This document shows positions 42,661 through 55,264 of a stretch of DNA of 64,000 nt, piece after piece. Below the pieces are notes generated by a model, which was not told the origin of the DNA, did no database searches, and worked only from the letters and a program-made list of their open reading frames with translations. The first letter of the stretch is position 1; each line of letters begins with the position of its first letter. Made by a program: the position numbers and the translations under genes. This DNA comes from Platerodrilus igneus (lineage: Eukaryota; Arthropoda; Insecta; Coleoptera; Lycidae), in assembly GCA_036346225.1 (NCBI GenBank), contig JARFIW010000139.1, positions 6,324,001-6,388,000 of the forward strand, written 5' to 3'.

Positions 42661-45600
42661 TCCATCTAAGCTTTATTCATCTTTGTTCTATACGTGTTTG
42701 CTGTCTCCTTCAAAACCCCACTTGAATTACAAAAAATCGATATTGTTGACCTCCTATCTCAACTCCACGTGTATATCGTACGTGCATTTCAATTCCCTGC
42801 TTGCTTTATATCTGTCTCTATCCGTTGTATATTACCGATTGTTCATTTCCCTCGCTCCTTAAGATATTTGTTACCCTAGCTGTTTATCCAACTTGACGGT
42901 TGAAAACAATTTCTATGAAATCCTATCTTAACATACGCTCGAATTCTTTGAACGTAACCTTTAACAAGCAAGTGTTTCTGTTAATTATCGACCGTTTGAA
43001 CATAACAATTCCTCGACTTTTTACTTCTTCGTATCTGATAAAACTGAGCTTTGGCTTTTAAAACGAATACATATGTCTTGGAATTATTGATTTCTTATGC
43101 AAGCACGCTCCCTTATGCTTATATGTGTTTGATTAAAATAAATTTTGGTTAATTACGCGTATCCTTGAACTTCTGTATGCTTTGAAGCTTTTTTCCTTCA
43201 GGTGATCCTAACATTCTAAGTATTAAATATAAAAATACCCTAATACTCGTCCGTTTAAGCTATTAAAATACCTCATTAGACGATTGAGCAATTTTCAAAT
43301 AAGGCATAATTTGAAAATGCTCGGGAGTTTTAAATCTTAACTTTGTAAAATATCATCTAAAGATAATGAATTATTTGTCATGAAACAAGTGAATAGGAAT
43401 GATTGGGTTTATGAGAAATCTGACAAGGGTGTGTTTTAGAAAAGAAAGAAGTTGTAAAACACTTTTAGGAAGAGACTGCCAACATATAAAAACATTGGAA
43501 TAAAGTTTATCTATGTCCAAGAAGCTTTTAGAAACGTGTTTCCTGTGGTTAAAGAAGTGGTTCTAGATTTATGAATTGCTTTAAATTGCTTCAAATTTTC
43601 ACAATTCTGTGGCAAACTTTTATTTAGCAAGGGGACAGAAATCCTAAAAGATGATAAAAGTTAAGATTTTACCGGTATGAGATATTATGGTCAAAGTGTC
43701 AGGACAAGAGCAGTTGTTTGATGTGTGAAACTTTGAAAGCGTTCTACAAGAATGTCTTCATTGAAAAAAAGTGGTCCAAATTCAAGCTTTTTAAAATATA
43801 ATTCAATAGAGAAATACATAGGTTAACAATTGTTTTTATTAAGTAAATTGAATGACATTAACAACACAATGTGCGTACGTAATTAATTAGACAGGCGGTA
43901 GTTGTGACACTCCCACACATATTTGTTCCATATTTACAAAAATACAACATTAAAAGTTGGAATAATTTCTGCCGTAATTTCATTATTTCGTGGTTACTAA
44001 TTTGTCGAAAGAAAGTGGACGCTTTGTTATACTTTAATACCCAAATTAGAAAAGTAATTTAAAAGAAATCTGTATTCGTATAAATAGAATAATACACAAG
44101 ATATTCATTTAATTTTGTAATGAATTCACATCATCACGTAATATTTCCATTATTTTAACAAAAGCATTTTTTATGTCGGTTTGGTATTTCTGATATTCAT
44201 TGCTTTGTGGTAAAGCGGTTTCTTGTTGATGATATGAAATTATTCCAATTTACTTTCAACACTTTAACCTTTTTATTGACCCACGAAAAGAAGGTCGATG
44301 TTAGTAATGGTGATAAAACTTCCTCACTAGATTGCATTGTAACGGAGAAGTAAATTAGTAGAAACGTTTCTTTCGTGTTTTGTCATTCAGCAACCTTTCA
44401 TAATTTGTACTGAAGGACAAGTCAGAAAATTAATTTCGCTCAGAGTGTTTTTTGGTCTTATGAGGGGCGCCTTTAAGATTGAAGTAAGCATTGCTAGGGG
44501 CACTTTGTCATTTGGGGCGCGAAAATTACTAGTAAATTTTCAGTACATATTAATGTATAAAATAGATATTTTTTACTAGGGATTAATTTTAAATAATAAA
44601 TAGGTTTATTTTTACTTCCTGGGGGCTATATGACACAGGGCGCGTTCTGGAGCGTGAACAATTTAGTTCAGGAGGTATAAGGTATAAGTGCATAACAAAA
44701 CAGGCAACTCGTGTATAACATTCTACTATTGAAAAACGTTGCTAAAATACGCATAACACAACCAGTAAGTTATGCTGTTATACGATTTGAAATTTAGGAA
44801 AAATCCATACATACCAATATAGTTGTTTAGTTGCTTTTAATATATACAAGTAACAGGTAAATTATCTTTATATCAATATATTATAAATTATCATTATATA
44901 ATTGGCAAAAACCTACCGTAGGTCAGCCACCCTTAAAATTATTCACTTGCACAACTCACACAAAGACACATACAAAATCATAAATAGCTTAACTTAACTA
45001 ACCAGTAAAAAAATGTTCTTTAAAAATTCTAAAACGGTGGGATTTTTATTTGTACTGTATAAATAAGATTGGTCGTCCTTTTCCATATCGTAAACTTACA
45101 TCTATGTCCAACATGATTGAAAAAATACCATTATAACTGAATTTCAAATTCACATACCAAGATTGTCCAAATCGTTTCAAATTAATTTACCATTAAACAC
45201 CATTCCGATTTTATATATGCTTTCATTTTAATTGTTTTTAACCCTTCATTCCATTTTTGAAACAGTGTAATTATCTACTTTTTCGTAAATGCAAGAATCT
45301 TTCAAAGTTGTCGATTAAAGACGTCTGTTTACTATAAATACTTCACTACTTGATACCGTATAATTTGAGTAAGGAACACTACACTTGCGACCGGCGTCCT
45401 TCACCCGAAGGTACTACATTAGGCTTAAATGCGAATAATTACGTGCTTCATATAAATCTGTTTTCAAAATTAATGTGTGTCTGATCAACAAGACACTAGC
45501 TAAAGTAAAGTGGGGGATCTGTAAGCTCGGATAGTGGCCGCCGGATCTGCTTACTGATGCGATTTAAAACTATCCAAATCTAGCTAAACTATTTATTACT

Positions 45601-46544
45601 ATTGCACTTGAATTTCTAAGCATGCGCCAAATGTATTAATAGCGAATCCAGCCATATGTTCATTCTCTATAAATTTACAAGCTTCTTCACAGTAGTCTAT
45701 GTAATTTATTCTAACTTTGGCCTAAATTTGTTCTTAACGTTCCGTAACGTTCCGTAATTGACTTATTCTAATCTTTTCTACTAGATACCACCAGCAGGGT
45801 GACGTTTATATTAAATACTCAGCAACTTACCTCAACCGCTTCTTTAATTGGTTATATATAGCCGAGCTCTAGTTGTACGTCACACGTCCAGAACAATCCA
45901 GTAAACTTTGGGTGTTGTTTCTAAATTTTGATTGGTTTAAATTTAGAAGGCCCGTCCAAATCATGCAACATTTACCGAATTTGGTGTTCAAAAAGTTCCG
46001 AGATATCGTTAATTAATACATTTACACGCATTATCTCTTCATGATTTATTGCTGTCAATCGCCTTATCTTTATTTAAGTCTTTTATCGCTTGATTTATGG
46101 CTTTTATTAATTATTTTATCTTATATTGTAGCTGCTAATTTTAGTGTCTAGTTATCTTTATTATCAATACTATTTTTTCGAGGTTTAATGATTCACGTTC
46201 TTCAATTTAAAATACACGAGGCAAATGCAGTTGAATAGTATATAAGCTCTTTATGTCAAAGTACGACCATACGTTTATCGTTAAGGGAAACACGTACCTG
46301 AGTATTAGTACACTTTCGTAGTATCAAATTCTTTATAGACTACGTTAAACATAAAAATCTTTCATACTGATCACACATTTATTAGTAATCGATACCATAT
46401 TAGTACTTTTTGTTAGGAAGCTTTCTGAAAAATAATTTCCTTCTACACACGGAATATTCTAATCCTTATCTAAAAACACGATTCCTTCGTGATTAAGAAC
46501 GAAAATTCTTTAAAAAACCACTGATTTATGCTTTTATAATATAA
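42661..46544. other. Long AT-rich stretch without recognised genes
   Basis: No coding sequence is supported. There is a compact hairpin at 43285-43322 (GAGCAATTTTCAAAT versus ATTTGAAAATGCTC) and a small SINE fragment near 45399-45421 (CACCCGAAGGTACTACATTA). Other parts look like old LTR or intergenic DNA. Confidence 0.55.
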
Positions 46545-47321
46545 TATACTCGGAGTGTTGTATGGTCACGTAATGGTGCTATATGACCGCTTAATGATCT
46601 ATAGTCAAATCATTGTATATATAATTATTTGTATAGGAACATTTGTGACATTCCCTGTATAAATATATTAATTACGCCTGATGTATGAAAAACGTAGTAA
46701 TAAGGAGAGTCTCATTTGTATTTTATAATAAAAGGTTTATATTTTAGATAAATTTACGGTGAATGCATAGACATACTTTTCAAACGGCAAAATCACATGT
46801 GTAAATATCCTAAAAGAATTTTCATTTGTAATTAATAACAGTAGGACGTGTTTATAATTGAAAACGTCTTAATTTAATCAATTTTAGTATTAGATAAAGC
46901 AAATTATTAGAATGAAGAATACATTTCATATCGGACGTATTGATCAATGACCCCCCATATTTTTAGAATTAAGAGAACGAAACATGAACATACGCGGATA
47001 ATTTCAAACTTGCATGATTAACTACGTCAGAAGGGGACGGTCTATTTACAACCAATGCGTGCTTGTTGATCAGTCAGTATTGTTTCAAACGTCGACGTGA
47101 GCATGCTGCTGTTCATAGCCTAGAATATGATAACGTAATTAAATTCGTACGCAAAATAAACAATATTTGGCAATATCAGCTGATAATTATTTAAAATATA
47201 TCACAATGCAGGATCGACAATTTAAAACAAATTAAACTATTGCAAGATCGAGTACTCAAATATTGAAGATTAATTATAGTGAACGTTAGACCCTTTGATT
47301 AGTATTCTAATACGTTTTTAA
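46545..47321. repeat. Upstream flank of LINE B, partly repeated at 25791-26264
   Basis: It shares ordered short blocks with 25791-26264. No gene is seen. The LINE 5' end follows at 47322. Confidence 0.35.
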
Positions 47322-47619
47322 CCCATTTCGAATGGAACTGCACCTTGCCGAAGTTCTAGATTACTTGAGCAGGTGAAATGATTTACGTGCTCTAATGAGT
47401 TAAAGAGCCAAACTACAGGTCCAACCAAAGTAGTAGCGTCGTTTGTGCGGAACCAGACTAAGACATGTCCACAAAAGAGGGCAGCGGCTCTTTCAATACC
47501 TAGATTGGGAGAGGCTATAGGGGTCGGTATGGCAGTCTAAGACACTACCGCGATGTGGAAGGCAACGGGAAATCACCACATTACCTCCCAAGTACATAGC
47601 GTACCTAAATTGTATTAAA

Positions 47620-48460
47620 ATGATGGCATTCTCTGGGGTAAAAGATTCCGGAGTTAAAATAGTCCCCCATTCGGATCTCCGTGAGGGGACCACTTCGGAG
47701 GATACGATCGGAAGGTTCAGAATAAGAGTCGAGAACATTTTGCGAGTCGGTGCGTGGAATGTTAGAAACATGAAGCAAGTAGGTAAGCTAGAGAACCTAA
47801 AAATCGAAATAAATAGGTTAGCACTAGACGTAGTAGGGATCAGCAAAGTTCTGTGGCCAGAGGCGGGGGATTTTTGAAATGGAGACTTCAGAGTAATTCA
47901 TACAGGAGCAGAGGAAGGGAATTTGGGTGTGGGGATAGTTATGCGGAAAAAGATACCATACTGTGTAGAAAATTACTTACAAAAAAACGAAAGACTACTC
48001 ATGGTTAGATTAGAATCTAAACCGATAAACACAGTAATAATACAAGTATACATGCCCATCTCTAGCTACAATGACGAAGAGGTAAAAGCGATCTACAAAG
48101 ATATCGAAGACATATTAAGATACGTAGAAGGACATGAAAATTTAATAAGTACGAAAGGTTTTCAATGCAGTGGTAGGTAAGCGTAAGAAGGAGCGGTAGT
48201 AGGTTTATTTGAGTTATAGGCACGAGAAACGACAGGGGAAATAGGCTGGTAGAATTCTGTAACAAGAACAATTTAATCATCACAAACACATTATTTCAAC
48301 ATCAGGCTAGAAGACTATATACGTGGAAGATGCCAGGAGATATAGGACGTTATTAAATAAATTACATTCTTGTTAGACAACGGTTTGGGAATCAAGTAAA
48401 AGACTGTAGAAGCTACCCAGAAGCAGATATAGACACTGATCACAACATCGTAATTATGAG
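47620..48460 (+). pseudogene. LINE B endonuclease, frame-broken
   Basis: Frames 47620-47877 and 47923-48180 include WNVRNMKQVGKLENLKIEIN, DVVGISKVLWPEAGDF, GVGIVMRKK and IQVYMPISSY. The later endonuclease motifs (TDHNIVIM-like near 48435-48460) lie in another frame. Relative to LINE A the conserved SEVRW is SKVLW, which removes the glutamate normally next to the catalytic metal site. The nuclease is probably inactive. Confidence 0.8.
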
Positions 48461-48871
48461 GCCGCACTTAAATTTAAAAATTTGAAAAAAAGAAACGGAA
48501 AAAGGAACTTTGACTTAGAGAAACTAAAAGATAAAAATATTAAAAAAAAATTCGAAAAAAAAGCAAATGAATTGCTCAAAGATATCGGGAAAATATCTGA
48601 TACTAAAGAAGTAGAAACAGAATGGAATAACATTAAATCTAGCTTAGACATAGCGGCCAGAAATATTCTGGGGTAAACACAAAAAGAAAATAAGAAACCA
48701 TGGATAACAAAGGATATCCTGTATTTAATAGAAGGAAAACGAAAATACAAAAATAAATCAGACGAAACAGGAAAACAGAGATACAAAGCCATAAAATGGG
48801 AAATTATTCGCAAATGCAGGAATGCTAACGAACAATGGATTGATGAAAAGTACAAAGAGGTACAAACTAAG

Positions 48872-50517
48872 ATGGAAGTAGGAAAGACAGTTAAAGCATA
48901 CAAACTAATTAGAATGAATTTTAGGGATATAGAACCGTATAGCAAAAATATAAGGGTCGCGGGAGGAAACGTCATTATAGAAAATGTAGAGAAAGTAGGT
49001 AGATGGCAAGAATATATAGGGAATTTATATGCAGGAGAAGAACTAACTGTATTAGAACAGGAATCAGACATTGAAAATGATGACTTGGGATATCCTATAC
49101 TTAGAGATGAGTTTGAATTAGCATTAAAGGGTCTGAAAAATGGTAAGGCGGAGTGTACAGATAAGGTGTAAGCAGAAACTCTAAAAGCCGCTGGACAAGC
49201 AGTAACAGAACGTATCTTCCAACAGCTATGTGTATGAGCAGGCGAGATACCCAAAGATTTCAAACGTAACATCACAGTAACTATACCAAAAAAGGAAGGC
49301 GCGGATAGATGTGAAAATTTTCTAATAATAAGTTTGACAGCACGTGTTTCAAAAATATTAACTAGAATTGTATAAAAACGAATGGAAAAACGGGCTGAAG
49401 AAATACTAGGAGAACACCAATTTGGGTTTAGGCAAAACAGAGGAACACAGGAGGCTAGTTTAGTTCTGAGAGTGATAATGGAGAAAACAATAGTAAAAGA
49501 AGAAAGCGTGTATATAAGGTTTGTAGATCTGGAAAAAGCATTCGACAATGTGATATGGAAAAAAATGTTTGAAATACTAAAAAAGATTGGAATGAGTTAT
49601 AGGGACGAATAGTACATAGCTTATACAAAGAGCAAACAGCGGTAATTGAATTAAAGCAGGAACGTAGAGAAGTAAACATTAGGAAAGGGGTGAGACAGCG
49701 ATATACTCTATCCCCATTAATATTTAACTTGTACATTGAAGAGGCAATGAATACTGTCAAATGCAGGAAGACATTTGGTATTACTATGCAGGGATAAAAA
49801 ATTGATATGCTTAGATTTGCAGATGATATAGATGATATAGATGATTAGCATCTAGCAAGGAAGAGTTAGAAGCTGTGCTTCATGAAATGGAAACTGTTCT
49901 AACAGGGAGATACGGTATGATAATTAACAAAACTAAAACTAAAGTGCTAGTATGCACAGGAGGGGAAAATAAATCAAAAACAAGAATACAAATATGTGAC
50001 ACCAACTTACAAGGGTTTAAGGATTTCTGCCACCTAGGAGGCTAAATAAAACAAGATGGAAAAAGAGTAAAAGATATAAAAGAAAGATTAGCACAAGGTC
50101 GTGCTACTTTTAACAAGAAAAAGCAACTACTGTGTGCAAAAACAACAAACATAGAAACAATGAAAAGATTGCTTAAAACATGTGTAGATTACAGCACTGT
50201 ACGACTGTGAAGCCTGGACAGTAGGAGAAGCGGACAAGAAAAAGGTAGAAGAATTTGAAATGTGGTGCTACAGACGTATGATGAAGATATCATGGACGGA
50301 CAAAGTTGAGAACGAAGAGGTACTAAAAATGGTAGGGGAAGAAAGAAATATGTGGAAAACGGTAAAAAATAGGAGAGATAGGATGATAGGCCACATACTA
50401 CGGCATGAGGGAATTGTGCGAGATATATTAAAAACAGATATAGTAGAAAAGAGAAGCAGAGGTAGACCTAGGTTAGACTACTGCACACAGATAGTAAAAG
50501 ATAAAAGCTGTATTTAG
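48872..50517 (+). pseudogene. LINE B reverse transcriptase and C-terminal domain, frame-broken
   Basis: Pieces at 48872-49171 (linker), 49382-49612 (RT with GEHQFGFRQNRGTQEA and YIRFVDLEKAFDNVIWKK, motif A Asp present), a broken palm, and 50260-50517 (C-terminal domain with MWCYRRMMKISWTDKV and RGRPRLDYCTQIVKD). In-frame stops interrupt it between 49170 and 49380 and again after 49612. Confidence 0.8.
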
Positions 50518-50790
50518 GGAAATGTGTAGGCTAGCTCAGAATAGAAATCAATAGGAGGTACGCATCCAACCAGCCCCAATTTAGATAAATTAATGACGAA
50601 GGAAGTAACTGTACTTAAACATGATGATTATTATAAGCAACTACAAGTATTGGTTGGGCAATATTCTCGAATAATGTTAATTGTGTGAAAGGATTTACTG
50701 GAAAACTATTAATTCGGCAAATGTCTAAGTGCTGGGGAACTTGGCAGCCACAAGCTGCTTACCCCCCTTTACAACCTTACATTTGGTATT

Positions 50791-51036
50791 CCAATGCTCC
50801 ACCCGAAGGTACTACATTGGCCAGGAAGCGAGTTTTTTTTACCTGGAATATTTGGAATTTTGCCAAACCCTTGCTTTAACGCTCACACCCGGAACCTTTA
50901 TTTTACCTCTCATCCGAACGAGCGCGTATTTTTGTGAAAACTGCCCGTCTAACATTTTTCAAGAGCACCATGTCGGATTTGAACCCGGAACCTTGGGAAT
51001 AGTAGTCACACACATACCAACTACGCCACGGAGCCG
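50791..51036 (-). mobile_element. tRNA-derived SINE (partly deleted)
   Basis: Same family as 6449-6727. The middle is shorter near 50875, where about 40 bases around the CACGCACGTTAAAG block are missing. The tRNA-like head is at the right end (CTACGCCACGGAGCCG on the plus strand). Confidence 0.82.
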
Positions 51037-51053
51037 CCTCCCCCTTCACAACC

Positions 51054-51351
51054 GTTCATTTACATTTCCAATGCTCCACCCGAATGTACTACATTGGCCA
51101 GGAGGCGAGTTTTTTGTTGTCTGGAAATTTAGAATTCTGCCGAACCCTTGCCGTTCCAGGCAAAGTAGGGATCTTTAACGTGCGTGACAACACTCACACA
51201 CGGGACCTCCATTTAACCTCTCATCCAAACGAGGGCGTAATTTTTGTGAAAAATGCTCACCTGCCATTTTGCAAGCAGTCGGCCGTGTCGGGATTTGAAC
51301 CCAGGACCTTGGGATCCGTAGTCTTACGCTTACTACATTGATCCACGGCGC
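51054..51351 (-). mobile_element. tRNA-derived SINE
   Basis: Full-length SINE, minus orientation, flanked by CCTCCCCCTTCACAACC (51037-51053) and the closely similar 51354-51371. On the minus strand this matches the flank of the SINE at 36661-36961. Confidence 0.85.
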
Positions 51352-51371
51352 CACCTTCCCCCTTCACAACC

Positions 51372-51925
51372 ACTGAATGTAGGAGAAATAGGGTATATAA
51401 TTGTAACACAATAGAAGGAGGCTGAACTGCATCTAATAAGAAAGAACAGCGCCTGTGTCGAAAGACAACAAACATAGAAACAAGAAGAAAATTGTTGAAA
51501 GCATATGTGTGGAGCACAGTACAGGATGCCTATGAGATACGGACAGTCTGAAAAGCAGACAGAAAAACGGTAGCAGTCTTTCGAAATGCTGTGCTTCAGA
51601 TGTATGAGGATGATAGCATGGACAGACAAAGTTAATAACAAATAGGTTATAGAAATAGTAGGGAAACAAGGATATCTGTGGAAAAAAACAGAAGAAATAG
51701 AAGGTCAGAATACGTTCTATGGCATTTTTGGAGAATAGTATAGAATATATTACAAGCAGAGATAAGAAAAAGGAAGTAGATGTAGACCTAGAGCAGATAG
51801 TGATAAATGCAGACTGTGCAAATTTCAAGAAAATGTGTAGGTTAGTCCAGAATAGGAAACAATGAGGGTACGCGTCTAACCAGTTCTAGGACTGAAGACC
51901 TAATGATGATGACGTTTTAACTTGA
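51372..51925 (+). mobile_element. LINE tail module 'V', plus orientation
   Basis: Counterpart of 36190-36645. It carries a degenerate LINE C-terminal domain on the plus strand and ends GACCTAATGATGATG. Confidence 0.75.
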
Positions 51926-53489
51926 TATATAGTAACTGTGAAGCCAATCCGATCAGAATGGAATAAAACAACTTGTAATACCAGATTTCTTTAATCTTAT
52001 CCGAATTTGATTATCTGCAAACAATAAATTTATGAAAAATTAAAACTTTATACTTGATTATTGTTAATTCTCAAACAATTTCTTAGGGGATGTTTCCTTG
52101 AACTTGTATTGTATTGCAAAATTAATTATGTTGCCTTTATTACACAGTTGTCACTTTTTTGTAAATACTATAATTATTGATAATTACCAATAGATTTAAA
52201 CATGGGCTTAAAAATTAGTTACTTATGTAAGAGTGGTGTTTCGCCCTAACATCAATGCTTCGAAATTAAAGTATTGGTGGACCATTTACACTCCAGTAAA
52301 GTTTTATCTTGTGTTTATTTGTGTCTAGGTGGAGAACCACAAATCGTGATCTTGGTTTAATTATTTATTTATTTTCTTTTCAGGCATAGAGTATAAAGGG
52401 TTGGTAGAATAATCCCCTTTTTGTGTTAAGATACATTTAAGAGTCAAAGGGGTTTCTACGTTTTCCCTAGGACTCTTCTGTGTCGTTATAACGTTTTGAG
52501 TGATGAAACAAAATCAGCCCACAACCCCGTCTCATGCCAGAGCTATGAAGTAATGTTCAAAGTTAGCCGTTTACTTCAATAGGAGTTTCCTTTTTCTCTT
52601 ATCCGCTTACCAACCAACCGTACCCTGGGCTATCGTCATATTCGGGAAACCTCTATATAATAGCGATTACCATCATAAGAAAAAGGAAAAATTGTTATAT
52701 TTTCTGTTGTTTGCTATTACTTTAATATATATTTTTTTGATTTATTTACCAGGAGTTACTTGTGCACAATATATAAATATATGTTTTTTTATGACTATTT
52801 TGATATAAAACTTTTAAGAAATTGTATTAAACAAGTGACTGAGAACAATCCGTAAAATATTTATTTATTAAAGTCTTATGTAAATATTAGGTTGAGGTTA
52901 AAAATTAGTTTGAGGTAATTAAGGAGTGTTTTAATTATTTTTGCTAAGATTTTTGCATTATGTAAATCCTTTGGGATATGTGGGATAAATATTATTTTCT
53001 TCGCTGGTTAGTTTTCTTTTTGTAACATGTTTTGATTAAAGGTGTGTAAATAAAATTTTCTGTCTTGAGGTTTCCTATTTTTCTTTCTGCGTTACCCACC
53101 CGAATCTACGACTTTCTAAAAAAGCACAGTCTTTTTGGATTCCCTTTTTTGTTGCGGTATTCGGTGTGGGCGATTTTCTTTGCTTACTTTACTTTTCGTT
53201 CTTGTTCGCACGGAATACCGTAACAATATAATGCCGATTTTATTACAATGTTTACTATACAGATATTTTCAAGCTGATTAAGAAATTTTGCCTGTACCTT
53301 CATGACGATAAATAATTGGTTGTCATTAATAATCTAGTAATAGGAAACGACTTATTTTCTTAGAATATTTGTTTTATTCAATGAAGTTACTAATGTAATA
53401 CTTCAACAGTTATTGCTCAAGGTGACGAAGCCTAGTGAGAAGGTTGCGTTGTTGAAGGCGAAGACACAATGACTTAATCTGTACAGAGT
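51926..53489. other. Intergenic sequence with an LTR-like terminus
   Basis: No gene is recognised. The block ending CACGGAATACCGTAACA at about 53210-53226 would start an LTR on the minus strand (TGTTACGGTATTCC). The other end was not located. Confidence 0.4.
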
Positions 53490-53655
53490 TATACAGAGTG
53501 GAAACGTCTAATTTTCTCGAAAACGGGTTGCCAGAAATGTACAAAAAATGGGATGTTGGGTTCAAGAATATGGTGATTTTCGTTTTTGTTATTTATACCG
53601 CTGCCAGATTGATCGTTCTTCTGAAAACATGGGTCACTTAGCAACACTCTGTATA
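53490..53655. mobile_element. Small MITE-like element
   Basis: About 166 bases bounded by TATACAGAGTG (53490-53500) and its exact inverse CACTCTGTATA (53645-53655). Flanking TA would fit a Tc1/mariner-type target duplication. No coding capacity. Confidence 0.5.
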
Positions 53656-53845
53656 TTGTTTTAATTCTGCAGTCTACTTTGCCTTACAAGTTCAATCATA
53701 GTAGTTAGAGAGCTTTTTAACAAATAAAATGTTTCAGTGAAAACTAGACTTGAGTAGTTAGTTGTAGTAGGGTTGTGATTTTGACATTTATTAGCAATTT
53801 ATGAAGTTTCTAACTGAAGCTGTCAGTAGTTTGAGGTGTTCTTAA

Positions 53846-53920
53846 GGCCCGATTGTACATATGTGGGCTTAAGCTTAGCTCTACTGAACTCGGTTTCAAC
53901 TTAAGCCAACGTTTAACTCC
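53846..53920 (+). repeat. Possible terminal inverted repeat of a PIF/Harbinger-like transposon
   Basis: GGCCCGATTGTACATATG follows TTAA. Termini starting GGCC(C/G)..TTG.ACA with TWA target sites are typical of Harbinger and related insect transposons, which often carry a Myb/SANT gene such as the one starting at 54099. The opposite terminus was not found, so this is a hypothesis. Confidence 0.3.
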
Positions 53921-54098
53921 ATGAATGATTTACAAGACAGATTTAATGCTGGTTCAACTGAATTATGTGAACAACTAAAATTTCAATGTTGGCAATAACG
54001 ACCCCGGCGCATTATAACTTTATCCGAGCCAAGGTATGCTTTTATCAACGTAACCTGAAAAGTTGTCTATTTCTTTATAGTAATATTTTATTTTTATT

Positions 54099-55168
54099 AT
54101 GAACATCATGAGCAAGAACAAGAGGGCATTAAACTTCAGCGCTAAAGAGGAAATGGTTTTAGTTTCCCTTGCAAAAAAATATAAAGGGATGCTTGAATGT
54201 AAGCTGACAGATACAAAAACTCATCACCAGAAAACGGACAGTTGGCTCTCAATTGAAAAAGAATTTAATTCCGCCGCAGGTGAAGTACATCGTCCTGTGG
54301 AAGTGTTGAGGAAGAAATATGATAACATCAAGAAGAGGGTTAAAAAGAAGTTTGCTGATGAAAAGTGTTATAGGAAGGGAACAGGTGGGGGAGGATCTCC
54401 TCTAGATATTATATTTACAGATATAGACGAGGAGATAAAGAATATTTTAGGAGCGAGGATAAATGGATCGCTATCAGAATTTGATGATAACGCTGAAGGT
54501 AAGCTTTAAAATTCTATGTATATTTTATATACTGTTTTTAATGTTGCAGTCACTGTGGAGGTAACTGACTTTATTGGAGATGGTAATTAAAATTAAATTA
54601 CTTTATCATGTTATAAAATAACTATCTTTCAGAACAACCCCAAAATGAAGAAGGTCATCTTGTCGAACATAATTATAAAATAAGCAATGTTGATATCTGC
54701 ATACCCTCGACTTCCAAAATTGGTAACGAAGAGACAGGTATATTAATTTTAGAAAATTTATACTGAATAACTAATGTATAGATAGTGCAATAGAATCAAA
54801 TGATTGGACAATTTACACACTTAGCGTGTTACGGTCAAAAAAGCCCACCTATTAAATACTGGAAAATCCAAACGTAAAAAAAAATGTTAACTATTATTAT
54901 ATTTAAAGGTAAAAGGAAACAATATGTTGAAAGCTCTACAAGCAAGCGAATTTCTCAATGGGCAGATGCCAAAAGCCAAGTAGAAAAATCTAGGACTGCT
55001 TTTCTAAAAGAGGAATTTGACTTAAAATTAGAGCAAATACGAGAACGGCATGAACAAGAAATGAACAAGAGCAAGTTAAAAATGGAGTGGCTTAAAAAAG
55101 AACATGAACTTAGTATGGAAATATTGGAATTAGAAAAGCTGTGTGCAAAAAATAAAATGAAAAAATAG
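54099..55168 (+). CDS. Myb/SANT-like DNA-binding protein, four exons
   Basis: Exons 54099-54498, 54550-54582, 54633-54737 and 54909-55168 join in frame to 265 codons plus stop. All three introns begin GT and end AG and all are phase 1. Exon 1 holds a Myb/SANT-like trihelix domain of the MSANTD type: NFSAKEEMVLVSLAKKYKGM, HHQKTDSWLSIEKEFNS, LRKKYDNIKKRVKKKFADEK and a GTGGGGS loop. Exons 2 and 3 are a short acidic linker. Exon 4 is a long charged coiled coil (QIRERHEQEMNKSKLKMEWL). Such proteins bind DNA in the nucleus and dimerise through the coiled coil. They are host regulators or the accessory protein of Harbinger-type transposons. Unlike the surrounding elements it is undamaged. The start could also be the ATG at 54108. 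Confidence 0.82.
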
Positions 55169-55264
55169 AATTGTATAGTATATATTGAACATAATGTGTA
55201 AGTTAGATTAAGTTTGTACATATAGCCTATTAAAGTGATATAAACATTTTATAGTTACATTCAG

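Larger units (their letters stand above)
47322..50765 (+). mobile_element. RTE-type LINE, full length but degenerate (LINE B)
   Basis: The plus-strand counterpart of LINE A with the same 5' end. Order: 5' UTR 47322-47769, endonuclease 47770 to about 48460, linker to 49180, RT 49180-50000, C-terminal domain 50100-50570, 3' UTR to 50765. Many stops and frameshifts are present. At the RT active site (about 49810-49845) GATGATATA is repeated in tandem, so FADD is followed by duplicated residues. Confidence 0.86.

Noticed and set aside
42694..42879. Small plus-strand gene
   Set aside because: Short frame in CT-rich LTR-like DNA, no domain or splice partners seen.
48454..49548. Long 364-residue minus-strand frame resembling a membrane protein
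   Set aside because: It is exactly antisense to the plus-strand LINE B coding region and has no homologue pattern of its own; A-rich LINE coding gives hydrophobic antisense frames.
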